Below, piece after piece: positions 1-11,519 of a stretch of DNA of 64,000 nucleotides. Where the stretch lies: NCBI RefSeq assembly GCF_001039355.2, contig NW_019775402.1, positions 13,339 through 77,338 of the forward strand, read 5' to 3'. The DNA comes from Lingula anatina (lineage: Eukaryota > Brachiopoda > Lingulata > Lingulida > Lingulidae). The number at the start of each line of letters is the position of its first letter. Position 1 is the first letter of the stretch. The notes under the pieces were generated by a model. The model searched no databases. It saw only the letters and a list, made by a program, of their open reading frames with translations, and was not told the DNA's origin. The position numbers and the translations under genes were made by a program.

Positions 1-182
1 TGGTCCCCTTTTGAAATTAGAAATTTGACTAGCTGAACTGTAGTTCTAAACTGTACCAAATGGCACCGTTCGCCCTCTAAAATACCCTTCAGCGGGCCTC
101 AAACCCCACGCCAAGGGGGGGGATCAGGGGTCGGCTTCGCATCCGCGGACCCCCCCTTCAAATAATCCTGGATCCGCCCCTG
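1..182 (+). mobile_element. hAT-like MITE family B, 3' part
   Basis: The segment carries the family's internal landmarks (a 'tggtccccttttgaaattag' start, the 'ggcttcgcatccg' block, a C-rich run) and ends in the terminus TCCTGGATCCGCCCCTG at 182. Other copies begin CAGTGGCGGAT, so this one is cut by the window edge. No coding capacity is seen. The call rests on similarity to the copies at 9,781, 33,579, 46,906 and 52,618. Confidence 0.75.
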
Positions 183-857
183 TTGAACCACCTAGACAGT
201 CAACCTGGGTTAAGTTAAGTTAATGACAAATAAGACCCCTGTCTATAGTAAGTGTATGTAGTAACTAAACAAGCTAATCAAATAAAGAATACTGCAACCA
301 GCGGATTAAAACGTCTTACTGTCATAGCTGTGGGTTTACTGCACTGTGTGCCGAACGTGACTTGTGAGCTGTACGTTCTTCCTGTCCCAATAACTTTTGT
401 TCCCCAAGATTTTCTTCCTGTTAAAGCTTACATCTAAAGCAACACACTAAAAGATTTTGATACCTGAAAGATTTCTTCATACACCTACTCACAGTCAAGA
501 TTCAGAACATTAAGTTAACCACTGAAAGCGAATCATTTGCTGCCTTTTGGCGAGTAATTTTCCCTAACTGCATGGGTCACAAACTTTGATTGGGTTAAGT
601 CATCGTTGTGGGGAGAAACTGTTTATTCGTCATAAGGTCAATATTGACTATTTTAATATAATGGTTATAAGGCACCTGCATCGGTTAAATAATTTCACTA
701 GTTGCTATGTATTTCTGTCTAAAAAATCATAGATAAATATTTAAAATAGATAAGCAGATTAACATTTTTCTGTGAGTAAATAGTTATTTCATTACTAAGT
801 TCTTATCACAACTGGTAAGTGATCGTTTGTTAGTATTTCTAAATAATGATAATAATA
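183..857. other. AT-rich spacer without gene
   Basis: No exon with plausible splice sites and no long reading frame is seen. From about 200 onward the sequence pairs, degenerately, with the stretch starting near 5,950 (shared 'gttaatgac..aa..aagacc..tgt' and 'ctaa.aagctaatcaaat' blocks), so it belongs to an old segmental duplication. Confidence 0.5.
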
Positions 858-1345
858 ACTATAAAAGCACTCAGAGAACGCAACTACGGCAAAGATATTT
901 AATCAAATAATTATTTGGATCATCACTAAAATCTCATCATTTCTTCCTTTGACCTATCCTGAAATTTTCAGGAAATTGGCTCATTTGTGACCTTTAGTGA
1001 AAATGTATTAATTAAATAACTAATCAAGGGATCTTCACCAAAATCTTATCATTTTTTCCTTGAGCCATTAGTGACCCATCCTGCAAATTTCATCAAAATC
1101 GACACTTTATTATTTAATTAATTGACTAGTTACGCGTCGACACCTAATCCAATAATTAATTAATGGATCATCACCTTAATCTCATCATTTCTTTCTTGTG
1201 CAATTTGTGACCTTTCCTGAAAATTTCCCTAAAGTGTACCCATTGCTTTTTGCAAAATGATGTGCACAGACAAAAATAAATAAATAAATAAATAAATAAA
1301 CAAAGAGATAACGACAAGCAAAACAACTTCCTTGTCGGAGGTAGC
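858..1345 (-). repeat. CCTCCGCCAAGG-type MITE, minus orientation, internally amplified
   Basis: It opens with 'gcactcagagaacgcaac' and closes with 'cttccttgtcggagg', the reverse complements of the two ends of the compact element at 33,209. Between them a unit of about 100 bp (atcacc aaaatctcatcatttcttcct..gacctttcctgaaaatttc) recurs about four times, separated by attaattaatt linkers. An (AAAT)n run lies at about 1,275-1,302. Confidence 0.7.
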
Positions 1346-1359
1346 AATCAAACGCATCA

Positions 1360-2820
1360 TTAGACACAGAAATGGTACTTTAAAGTATTTTTTAAAGTAT
1401 AAACCATGTCGAGTTTTCTATTGTTAAATAATATTATGAGTGTCACATATCCAACTAAAAGCATCTGATGCTTTTTTTAAGTAGAGAAGTGTGATGATCG
1501 CCATAGTTTGAGTGCTTTTTGGTTTTTGTCGGTGACCAATGAACCATTCAATAAGACCAAGCATGAATTGTAATGTCGAGGATTTAGGAAACGAGGCTAT
1601 GAAAATAAATTTAAAATCTCTCCTCCCGAGTCCATACCACCCCAATTGTGCTAGGTGCGACAACTAATTTTGTGTGTACATCTAATGCAATCATGTGTCC
1701 CCCACCCCATTGCCTCACTCGTAACAACTTCGGTTTTCGCCAACGTACACTCTGATATTCAAGGGCCACTGGACATACACGTAGAAGCCACACCTGGCGA
1801 GAATTTGGTTGCATTTATCTCAAGGTTGGGTGAGGGGGTTATCTATTTCCTTCAAGCAAATATACACAGCAACATAAAGTAGAAGTCACAATACTACGGC
1901 GCGGACGTTGATTTTGACATCTGATGTCCCACCCCAAATGTATTATTTTTCCTTTGCTGCCTTCCCCCTTGCTATTAATTAATTAATTCATAATGCCTAC
2001 CCTCTCCGCCACATAAATTATGCTTCCTACACAACAGATTTCAAACCCATTTCTGACCCCATTACATTGTCAGTGTTATCATTTATTATTTTCAGTATGT
2101 TGGAAACGGAGGGCCGGAGTTATGCTGATCATTGATAATTTTACAACAACAACAACAACAACAACAATAATAATAATAATGATTATTATAATAATAATAT
2201 TTTATAATTAATTAATTAATTTATTTATTATTATATTAGAAATGTTAGTTATTAAAAAAAACTATACCTGTATTGAAGGTAGGATATCTTTTTCGTTGCC
2301 AAGTCGACGACTTCTGTATCGAGAATATTACACACCCACGCGAGTCGCTGTCCGCAGCGTCAGAAGAATGTTGACGACCTTTGCTTCCTGTGCAGGACTA
2401 TACTGCTATGCGTATAGCTCAACACTGACCAAAATAACGGCCCAAAGATCACCAGTGGATCGGGAGGGTAGAATAACCGTCTCGCTTCAGTGTGAATGTT
2501 TTTAAGTTTAAGTGGGTGGCGCCAATGGACGTTAAGTATGGATGATTACTCCATTACGGTCAGAAGGCCACCTATTCAGTCAACCGATCTAAGCTATGAA
2601 CTTGAGACTCTTTTAAGTACATCTGAGGTCAACGCACCCCTACCCAGCCGTGGACGGGTATTTTTATCCAAGCACTTAAGGTACTCGAGACGTCTTTTCG
2701 ACACACATTTTCAATTTTTAAAATCGGTTTATTTGCACTGCCATACATTCTTTGTCAAAAAAAATTGGCCCAGCTTTCGTCTTATGTGTTTTTGTTTACA
2801 AATTGTTATAGGTACATGAA
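1360..2820. repeat. Segmental duplication copy 1 (main part)
   Basis: Blocks at 1,380-1,450, 1,618-1,696, 1,890-2,130, 2,240-2,390 and 2,458-2,640 recur in the same order and orientation at 6,478-6,545, 6,649-6,727, 6,950-7,480, 8,990-9,140 and 9,230-9,400. Identity is partial by eye, so the duplication is old. Small reading frames inside are not conserved between copies and are not called as genes. Confidence 0.7.
2139..2235 (+). repeat. (ACA)n/(ATA)n/(TTA)n microsatellite
   Basis: A compound trinucleotide run in three adjoining blocks: acaacaacaaca, then ataataata, then attaattaattt. Confidence 0.9.
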
Positions 2821-2960
2821 GGCTGTAAACCGTTCTAAATAATGTTTGTTTCCCCATATTCCAAATTTGATAATAATAATAATATAACAATTTATTTATT
2901 CTAAGTCTGAAATCTATAAGATATGTTAACATTCATAAATTTAACATGACCCAAGGTTAA

Positions 2961-3299
2961 AGGGATAATAACTCTTCGTTTTGGCCAAAAAATGAATTTT
3001 CCTGGAGTAAACAACAATTTTCCCTTACTTACCAATGGTTAATGAATCCATTTTTACATTCAAAGTTAGTCCCTGTTTTTTTTTTCTAAAAAGTTTGGTT
3101 TTTTGTTAAAATCTCTTAAGAGATTATAACAGAGTATAGCCATTAGTGGAGGTCACATGGTCTGAAGACAAGCTCAGATATCAGAATAATAGCTGTAACT
3201 GCTGTTTTTGTCGTAAAACAGAATATATCATATTTCTGTGATTTATTCACAATGTTTTTATTGTGAAATATAGATTTCATGCGAAGAGTGATTATCCCT
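2961..3299. mobile_element. TTAA-flanked MITE (piggyBac-like), 339 bp
   Basis: Terminal inverted repeats of about 20 bp (AGGGATAATAACTCTTCG at the left, CGAAGAGTGATTATCCCT at the right, one mismatch) are bounded on both sides by TTAA (2,957-2,960 and 3,300-3,303). TTAA target duplications are characteristic of piggyBac-type transposases. There is no reading frame inside, so it is non-autonomous. Confidence 0.75.
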
Positions 3300-3529
3300 T
3301 TAAGAAAGGACAAATTGACGGTAAAAATAATTACATTTTATACCATTTATTCACATTAAGAACACGCAACCCCTCAAATCTGATTTTTCACAGTGATTTC
3401 TTAGCTGTACCCGAATCGAGGACTCAGTTGTCCGTAGAAGGCACTCGGCTTGGTCTTACTATTTTAAAAGCAAAAAAAGTGACAGGAACGGTAGATCACT
3501 CTTGGACTGTTGAAATTATGTGCCAATGA

Positions 3530-4135
3530 GCATTCTGGTGCATTGCGCAATATCTACAAATGCAACTGGTTTTTACATTCTAGCTCTGACCAAAAATCTG
3601 TGATATGTCCTGGTCCAAAACACACGTCTGTTACCGTTGTCGATGACAATACAAGAATCAATTTCTTACATTTTTATCGCATGGATGGGCAATTGAGGGT
3701 GCTCGGACATGTTGCAGAATGCCTCTTGGAAAAGTGTGTGGACAATGATATTGCCTGTGTCAGATCAGTCCGCGATTGGTGAGCATTCCAAGCCCATGTT
3801 TTTTCTTTTGGAACAGAACATCATTTGGGCATTTTACTGTAACATTCTAAACTGATATTTCACTCTGTTTGCAAGAGGTAATTTCGGGGATACTACAGGC
3901 GTCATCATGACAACGCTCTTGCTCACGGTGCTCGTCTGCTGAGCTGATTGTTGCAGAAACACAATGTTCTGAGGATGAAGCAACCATCTTTCAGCCCTGA
4001 TATTAACCATACTGAGCACCAGTGGCATGAAATAGGGTGTGCAATGCGTAGGAGAACCAACCCTCTGATAATCTGGATCAACTCTGCCATGATCTTCAGG
4101 AACACTAAATGGAATTGTTACCATTGTTGAAACAA
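3530..4135 (+). pseudogene. Tc1/mariner-like transposase remnant, copy 1
   Basis: Frames on the plus strand, broken by stops and shifts, give pieces typical of a Tc1/mariner catalytic domain. A segment ending MDGQLRVLGHVAECLLEKCV (about 3,680-3,740) resembles the region after the first Asp. A 'DNALAH' block near 3,910 resembles the D-N-A-R-P-H motif. Then comes a frame at 3,948-4,127 with NVLRMKQPSFSPDINHTEHQ and an RRRTNPL stretch, matching the 'W.a.SPDlNPIEh.W' block. The His-Gln of EHQ replaces the usual hydrophobic-Trp context. It cannot encode an active enzyme. Confidence 0.7.
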
Positions 4136-4154
4136 AACGAAGACAACATTAACA

Positions 4155-4525
4155 GCATTTTACTGTATCATTCAGAACTGATATCTCATTCCATTTTGCA
4201 AAAGGTGACTTCGTGGATGACTACAAGCTTCATTATGACAACGCACTTGTTCACAGTTCTCGCCTGGTGATTGATGTGTTGCAAAAACGCAATGTTCTTA
4301 GACCGGATCAGCCATATCTTTGAACCTGAATACTGAGAGGTTGTGGGAGGATTCGCAGTTTGCAATGCAGAAAAGAATCGACTCCCTAATAATCTGAAAC
4401 AACTCCTCCAAGCTCTTCGGGTAGAGTTGGAAAATACAACACAAAACAGACCTGTAACCCTTGTTGGACGCAAATCGCTCAACCTACATGGAAGTTCTGA
4501 GACGCACACGCTAATATACACGTGA
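4155..4525 (+). pseudogene. Tc1/mariner-like transposase remnant, copy 2 (C-terminal part)
   Basis: It starts with the same 'ttactgtatcattcagaactgatat' context that precedes the copy at 3,835 and repeats the 'YDNALVHSSRLV..VLQKRNVLR' block near 4,233-4,300. It continues to a C-terminal-like stretch through 4,343-4,522. It is a tandem partial duplication of the preceding remnant or a second fragment of a related element. Stops and frameshifts make it non-functional. Confidence 0.55.
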
Positions 4526-5230
4526 CTTATATAGAGCGCATTTTAAAAAAATTCTGTGGAAATTACTGTATGTGAAACTTTATAATTGAGGTGAACATGC
4601 TCGTAATTTGAATAAATAGAAGAAATCTGGATGTCTTTGACGGTATTTCGGTTTTTTTTCCTTACTCTAAATCATGTTAAATAAGCCTTTTGGACCAAAA
4701 ACACTATTTGCACCGGTTAACGGCTGTCATATATGTGACCATTTGCAAACAAAGGCACACGTGCATAGGAATGAAGGCGGAACAACGTTTTTTACCAACA
4801 GAGTAGTGCTTGGATAAGTGATACGGCACCCCTGGCGATATTTCCCTGCACAAGAAAACCCCGGCAAGAGGTTGATAGTATCCAGTGTTTCACTATGAGA
4901 TAGATAGATAGATAGATAGATGGGTAGATGGATGGATAGGTAGATATGTAACAAGAGACAAAGGTCATTTCACCCAGACATGTGCCACGTGGCCTTCCTG
5001 TGACAAGGTCAAACAAGGTCATCGTGTCCTACCAGAATACCCAATCACGTTCAAGTTCAGTCATTAAATGACCTGATCCGAATCCAGGTCATTCGAGATC
5101 TTTCTGTGCTAAGAATAGTGACCAAACGGCCTGAACAAATAATAGTACGGCAACAAAAGGATTAAAAGCTATAGATCTATTGACCTTGTAGTGTACGCTG
5201 GTAACTGGTAAATATAAAAGGGGCTCAGTA
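4526..5230. other. Gene-free spacer with (GATA)n microsatellite
   Basis: No supported exon. A GATA/GGTA/GATG tetranucleotide run lies at 4,895-4,948. The reading frames over it are repeat artefacts. Confidence 0.6.
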
Positions 5231-5949
5231 TGGCTTACGCTGCATTACTCCCTTGAACACCCTTGGCTTCTCCGCTGATTTTCATTCAGTGGAAAAACAA
5301 ACATAAAGCCTCCTTTACACTGGACGGCGTTCTTTTTGGGTCCCGTGGTACGGCCCCGTCTGAGATAAGAAAAATAATAACAATACTCGCCGATCACTGA
5401 GCATTCATTTTGGAAGCAAAACAATGCTTGTGCCTCCTTTCTACGACCACAGTTATGCCAGTAATACATGTACAATCTGTAAAACAATCTTTGTCCCCGG
5501 TAGAGGGTAGGCCTACTGAGCTGGCACTGCTTAACATTTAACCACGCCTATGACATTTTACAAGTGTCACAAGATGTACAATTCATGTGCACCTTTTGCC
5601 AAAACCTACACATCACTTATATAATTTTCAAAATCAGTCAGTGAGCTTCTGGCCACTTAATAATTTGAGAAAAAAAAAACAAGCTTTGAATGTATTAAAA
5701 CTACTCACACGTTCTCTGTTAAAGGTGTCTTGGTAAACATCCGAAATATCACATTGTTAAGAAATAAAGAATGTTTGTGCTGTATGCAGAAATTATCATT
5801 GAACGACTGAGTACAAAACACAGCTGATAAAAATATTTGCCCAAAGCAAACATCTAAAACAAATCTGACAGTATGACCTTACTATCTTGATCACCTTCGA
5901 GTCTCAAATCAGACAGATATGCTGATAATAGAGAAACGGCGTCTTGTCG
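5231..5949. other. Gene-free spacer with a lone MITE end
   Basis: 'cctcctttacactggacggcgttcttt..ggtccc' at about 5,308-5,345 matches the left terminal repeat of the element at 18,100-18,279. No matching right end is visible nearby. Nothing else is recognisable. Confidence 0.5.
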
Positions 5950-7062
5950 GCCTGGTTTAAGTTCGGTTAATGACCTAAAACAAGACCACTGTTTCTAGTT
6001 AGCATAGAACTAAATAAGCTAATCAAATGATAAAATTGCTCATGGTGCAATCAATTTGAAAAATTGCATAATTAGTTTTTTTTAACCCAAATAAATTAAT
6101 AAAATTATAGAACACACAAATACAAGCAATTTCATGTTTCAAACTTTGACACAAGAACTTAAACTCTCATTACAAAAAACAATCAAATCCCCTGTATATA
6201 TTTTAACGGCCGTGCCAAATACAAAATTTCAGCTCGCTGTGGATAAAATTTAATTATAAAGTGATTTTCAAAATTGCCTAATCTTTTTCAATTTTTTTTT
6301 TTTGGTACGGACCCCCATTTGCTGATCAATTGCACAAAGCTAAAAGTTGCATGACAAAAGACGCAATTTATATGTACACTGCACTGGAGCGTGATATTTT
6401 GTTAATGTTGCTAAATAAAGATAATGGTAATAATAAAGAATTAAACGCATCTCTAGAGACAGGAACTGTACTTATAAGAATATTTTTAATGTGTTAACCA
6501 TGCCGTGTTTACTATAGTTAAATACTGTTATGAATGTCATAAACCAAGTTAAAAGCGTGCGACCTCGCACAAATAGATCAGGCATTAATTTTAAGATGGT
6601 GGATCTCAATTATTCAGGATATAAAGCTATGAAAGTAAACTTTAACCTCTTCTTCCCGAGTCCATGCCACGCCGATTGTGCCAGGCGCGACAACTAATTT
6701 AGTGTGTACATCTAATGCAATCATGTATGGAGGTTTTTATTTTTGGTCAAAACTATTTATTTTTATTACTTATTTTTCGTATTTCAACATCTATTAATTT
6801 TCATTTATGGTTGAAAATTTTTCACTCGTTGTCAATAGTTTTTCAAATGACTGTCTTCTTTCAAACACATATTTTCATCATATTTTATCAGAACGTTTTA
6901 ATAGTTAGATTATGGCAACTTCTAGCGTTTAATTTACAGACACTTTAACAGGTCTGATGTCAAAATGTCTGATGCCCCTCCTTCTCTTTTTCTTCAGCTC
7001 CTGTTTGTCTGTACATAATCACCTAGCAGATGACTTCGTGTTGTCAGAGAAAACCTCCATTG

Positions 7063-7233
7063 CAGGGGCGGATTGAGGCCGTCTTCTGGCTCTTACTAAC
7101 CTCGAAAGTTTTTAAGTTTACATTGACGGGTATACATGTATATTTTTTCTGGCGGAAGACAGTCAAAAATGGAGGATGGACTAACAAAGATAATTTGGAA
7201 GACTGTCAGAAAATATCTCTGGATCCGCCCCTG
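7063..7233 (+). mobile_element. hAT-like MITE family A, 171 bp
   Basis: Termini CAGGGGCGGATTGAGGCCGT and TCTCTGGATCCGCCCCTG form an inverted repeat. The 5-bp target duplication CATTG is perfect (7,058-7,062 and 7,234-7,238). The interior keeps 'ggaagac.gtcaaaaatggaggatgga' and 'ggaagactgtcagaaaatatctctgg', found in all four copies in this window. No coding capacity. Confidence 0.85.
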
Positions 7234-7512
7234 CATTGGACATCCCGAGTAACTTCGCCACCTTTCAGTATTTCAAATCTATAGAATAAGATCGTTGAGA
7301 ACCCTTACTTTAAATTTTGAGTTTAAGGAATGTTTTGCTAAAAACATGGTGTCAAAATTGCGTGGGCCAGCTTACTCCACCCCAAATACAAATTTGTTTT
7401 CTCTGCACCTGTTTAAAACTCCGTTGCATTATCAACGTTATTATTCCAGTATGTTGGAGACAGAGGGGGTGTGGTGCTTATTGAGGAAAGTTTTCTATGA
7501 TCCCTGAATTAT

Positions 7513-7729
7513 AGACCCCATTCCCAGAGATTAGATCGATCCAAACTAGATCGACCTAACTCCTTGGGGGTTCACGCTATATAGCTGTCAGCTGGGCGGA
7601 CACGAAAGTTAATTACCCGCTTACAGCTTGTAGTAGGCGGGACGGGCATTTAAGCCGGATTATCTGACAGTGATCTAGTGAGACTCCCCATGGGGATAGA
7701 TCGATCTAAAATCTATGGGAATGCGCCCA
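7513..7729. mobile_element. Palindromic MITE (ATTCCCAGAGATTTTAGATCGATC ends), copy 1
   Basis: The left end 'tagaccccattcccagagattagatcgatcc' is the inverted counterpart of the right end 'gatagatcgatctaaaatctatgggaatgcgccc'. The interior has 'taattacccgcttacagct..taggcgggac..catttaagccgg'. Two more copies lie at 14,242 and 56,661. Confidence 0.75.
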
Positions 7730-7860
7730 TAGTGTATGCACATTTGACCGAAGAACAATAAGTCTGTGCTTGGACTGACCTATAGTTTGATGGTCGACCT
7801 ACTAATCTATATTACAGATTTACACTATGGTTTGCCATTATTGATATACGTAAAACGCCA

Positions 7861-8300
7861 TTGTATTTTTATTTGATCTGTGGTCTACTGTTTCACTGGC
7901 GTCACTTAGTGCAAAAGTTACGAGAAGTTGTCCTTTATTATTTTTCTCAATGGTTGTGGAAAGAAATATTCGTGTGCATGAAAAAACTACGCAGTATTAC
8001 ACTTCACAAACATTATGCCTACTATTGTATTGTTTATTTGGTCTGTAATCTACCGATTCACTGGATTCACTCCTTTAACATTTTTCTCAGTGGTTGTGGA
8101 AATTAGGAATTCGTTTACATGGTAAAACTACGCAGCATAATACTTCATCTATATTATATGTTTACTTGATCTGTAATCAGACGTTTTACTAGAGTCATTT
8201 AGTGCAATGTCTACAAGAAAGTTTGTCTTTATTATTTTTCTCAATGGATGTGGGAAGGAAGGAATTCGTGTGCGTGGTAAAACTGCTCACTATTCCATTG
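7861..8300 (+). repeat. Three-unit tandem repeat of about 140-170 bp
   Basis: Units begin near 7,861, 8,030 and 8,160. Each has 'atttgatctgt..tct.c.gtttcact', then 'ttttctcaatggttgtggaa', then 'ttcgtgtgcatg..aaaactacgcagtatta'. The apparent reading frames through it are side products. Confidence 0.7.
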
Positions 8301-8756
8301 AATATACATTCACTAAGCATACTTTTACTCTCCGTTCTCGTCCTCAATCAACAGCAGTACTAGTTACGCAAGATATTGCCAGGGAATATTGGGCAATAAA
8401 TAAAAAATTAATTAATTAAAATAAAATAAAATAAAACTGTTTTGCAAAATATTGCCAAGGCATTTTGAGTAATAAATAAATAAATAGATAGATAAATAAA
8501 TAATTCAACAAATCACACTGTGGACTTGATGTAATACAATCAATTTGCTCACACAAACGCACACACACGCGTACGCGCACGCCTAGCTGTGTTCCTTAAT
8601 TAAAGTTGAAATCATTGAACTCTTTCTGTGGATATCATTTAATTGGTTTATTGTCGATGTTTTTTTTTAAATAACAGACTAAATTAAAAGTGCATCGATA
8701 TTTTCATGAAGTGCACCTTAAAAACATTACTACTTTTATACATTGTTGTGCAATGA

Positions 8757-8797
8757 CCACAACAACAGCAACAACAACAACAACAACAACAACAACC

Positions 8798-8849
<52 letters not shown>

Positions 8850-8858
8850 GTAATAATA
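8757..8858 (+). repeat. (CAA)n/(AAT)n microsatellite
   Basis: A long run of caacaa followed by aataat. The poly-Asn reading frame across it is not a gene. Confidence 0.95.
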
Positions 8859-9780
8859 ATAATGCTTTCGCTAGAGATATTAAGAGAGAAACGTCAACAT
8901 AAAATATACTCCTCTTGATTTTTCTTCTACTTAAGCGTTTTATTATTATTATTATTTTATTATTATTATAATTTTAAAGGAAGTTTGATGTCAAAAAGAC
9001 TATACCTGAACTGTAGGCCAGATATCCTTGTCAAGTCGATCACTTCTTAATTGAGCGCTCCGGTATCGGGAATATTCTAGGCTTCTGACACCCCGACGAG
9101 TCGCTGCCCGTAGCGTCAATGTCAACGAAAGTCAACGATCCTTCTCTGCTGCACAGGTCACTCCTGCTGTGCGTGCCGTTCCACGTGCAATAACCAAAAT
9201 ACACTCCAAATTAGGGGTGCAAAAATAAGTGACGGATCGGGAGGGTAAAAAAAGGGTAAACTAGCCGGAGGGTGGCGTTGATAGGCGTGGAGTATGGATG
9301 ATTACACCCCTCGAGGGTACTGGGGCACCAAGCCCGGTCAACCGTTCTAAGTCACAGACGTGAAACCTGTTTCAGTACATCTGAGGTTACTAAACTTTTC
9401 CAGGCCTTATGGACGTGTACTTTAATTTAAATACACGCCAGTTCTTTGTGACGTCATTTGGTTACACTTTAATAACCATTTTATTTGGACTGCCATATAA
9501 GGATGGTAGATGAAGCGTTGCAGAGTATGTCTTCATTATTGTGTAATCAAAAGTGTTATACTGACACGATTTAGTGTTTACTGGCACCGGACGCCTATGG
9601 TGGAAAATATATGATAGTAATAATTATAATTGTTTTAATGGATGATTTCTGTCCCCAAAGATGCTTTCTATCGATGGTAAAAGGTGCTGCACCAGAAATT
9701 TAATGTGACGTTCATGGTTCAGATTTAAATTTTAGCAACACTGGTTCACCAACTCCGTCGAAACCAATACAACCCCAAAC

Positions 9781-10049
9781 CAGTGGCGGATTTAGAGGGG
9801 GTGGTCAGGGGGGTCGGTTTCTGAAAAATATCTCACACCAATATTCCCCTCTTGAAATAAGAATTTTGACAAGCTAAATCATAGTTCTAAACCGTGCCAA
9901 AGGGCACTGTTTGCTCTCCAAAACACCAAAAAATTTTCGGGGCCCTTGAGCAGGCCCCGAACCCCACACCAAGGGGGCAATGGTCGGCTTCGCATCCGAC
10001 GTCTGTCGTTTGGGACCCCCCCTTTCAAATAATCCTGGATCCGCCCCCA
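9781..10049 (+). mobile_element. hAT-like MITE family B
   Basis: Starts CAGTGGCGGATTTAG and ends 'aaataatcctggatccgcccc'. The interior shares 'ccctcttgaaat.agaattttgac.agctaaatcatagttctaaaccgt' with the copy at 46,906 and the C-rich block with all copies. The right tip is mutated, so the exact end and the 5-bp duplication (caaac/caacg) are uncertain. Confidence 0.75.
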
Positions 10050-10324
10050 TCAACGGACGTGGTCTGTCTAGTGAGGGAAAAAAATGGCCCCAATGACCTA
10101 TTGTCCATGCAATGGTTTTTCAACCAATATCACAGTTTTCGTCTGTTTACCAAGGTGATAATTTGTTTTCACCAGGGAACCCTGCTGTAAATTGAGCCTT
10201 CTTTGAACAGTCTATTTGCTAATCTCAACCTGCAAATTGCGTGACTACTGCAAAGCTACATGTAATTTGCTGCACGGTTCAAATCCCATCGGCCCTGTCA
10301 GCATAAGAAAACGGCTCTAGTGTC

Positions 10325-10475
10325 TCTGGCACTAGTTTTCTTTGAGGGGTGATTTCGTGGTACTTTATTGGCATAATCAGTGTCCTCCAACTTTTTCCAA
10401 ATCCTGTATACAGTCTGACCAGACATGCCATATCTGGCAGCTATCTGGGGGACATCTTTACCCTCCTCCTATACA
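10325..10475 (-). pseudogene. Helix-turn-helix transposase fragment
   Basis: The minus strand reads without stop through GKDVPQIAARYGMSGQTVYR and on through IWKKLEDTDY and PRNHPSKKTSA. This is a helix-turn-helix of the kind at the N terminus of Tc1/mariner-type transposases (G.s...IA...gvs..TVyr...kl...g). No catalytic domain follows in frame. It could come from another DNA-binding family, but the spacing and a following Pro-Arg linker favour a transposase. Confidence 0.45.
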
Positions 10476-10819
10476 GCTACATTTTCTTATCTTTCTGCAT
10501 TTATTACCTCGAGCACTTTAACCGTGGTAGAAAGGTGACAGCCAGAAGGGTGTTAAACATCCGATGAAACCCTTTATAGTGCGCATGGATGAAAATTTAT
10601 CACTGGTTACGTGTGCAGTAAATCTCGAATCACAAAAACGGGCCTTCTATGTCACATGACTCACTATTCAAACAGACGGTGCAATATTTTGCCATCTCTC
10701 TGTATCTATAAAACTTGAATATACCTTAGTCAGAAACTTTTCATTTATGATAGATCCTGAAATTTGATTTACCTGTTGACTGTTTCGTCTGTTCACTCTG
10801 ACAGACTTGGTCACAACTG

Positions 10820-10853
10820 AATTACCTGTTCAGATGAAGGTGAACAGGTAATT
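10820..10853. repeat. Perfect 12-bp inverted repeat
   Basis: AATTACCTGTTC, a 10-base loop, then GAACAGGTAATT. It would fold into a hairpin. No neighbouring gene is visible, so no role is assigned. Confidence 0.7.
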
Positions 10854-11519
10854 ACCTCAGTCTTGATGATGACTTGAATAAACCTTGTTAGCACAGGCGA
10901 AAGAATTTACAGCTCTGGATAAGACTTTAAACTATGAAACTCAACGTACAGTAACAGAAATATGGTTGATAAATTTTATGAAAAAAATGAGATTTACATA
11001 AGGCGGGTTAGCACTAGAAACAAATTTAAGTTACGTGGTGTCACTTAATCTCTGCCCTGATGCAGGATGGGCTTTTCGGACATACAGTAATAACTCATTT
11101 CTTTACATATCCATTTATTATTTCATTTATTCTCCTTTAATCATATTTGCAACAACACGTTTAAGGTCACCGTGTACTTAAACGCGTGCTAAATCTTGAC
11201 TTTTAAACTGAACTGAATTTCTTTGGATTCAACCGAACACTTTATAAAAAGTCACATGCCTGGGGCTTAACGTATCACAATGAAAAAATGTTCGAACGCA
11301 TTTTCTTCCATTATTCTTATTATGCCTAGAGGCATGCTATACAGCACGCTCTTAGTGAACCAAATACCTCAAAAGTCAAATTGGTTGCAATGGCGCGTCT
11401 TCCTGTGTCACGCAGTCAACAGGAGTTAATTAAAAGGGAATATAATCTAATAAAGATGCATTTGAAGTCAAATATTTTCCAAAAAAAAAAAAAAGCCAAC
11501 CAAATGCCAACATATAGTT

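Larger units (their letters stand above)
5950..9520. repeat. Segmental duplication copy 2, with later insertions
   Basis: Co-linear with 200-2,820 (see that entry). It is longer because it carries a family A MITE (7,063-7,233), a palindromic MITE (7,513-7,729), a tandem repeat (7,861-8,300) and microsatellites that copy 1 lacks, so these post-date the duplication or were lost from copy 1. Confidence 0.65.

Noticed and set aside
8690-8902. Poly-Asn reading frame
   Set aside because: It is a translation of the CAA/AAT microsatellite.
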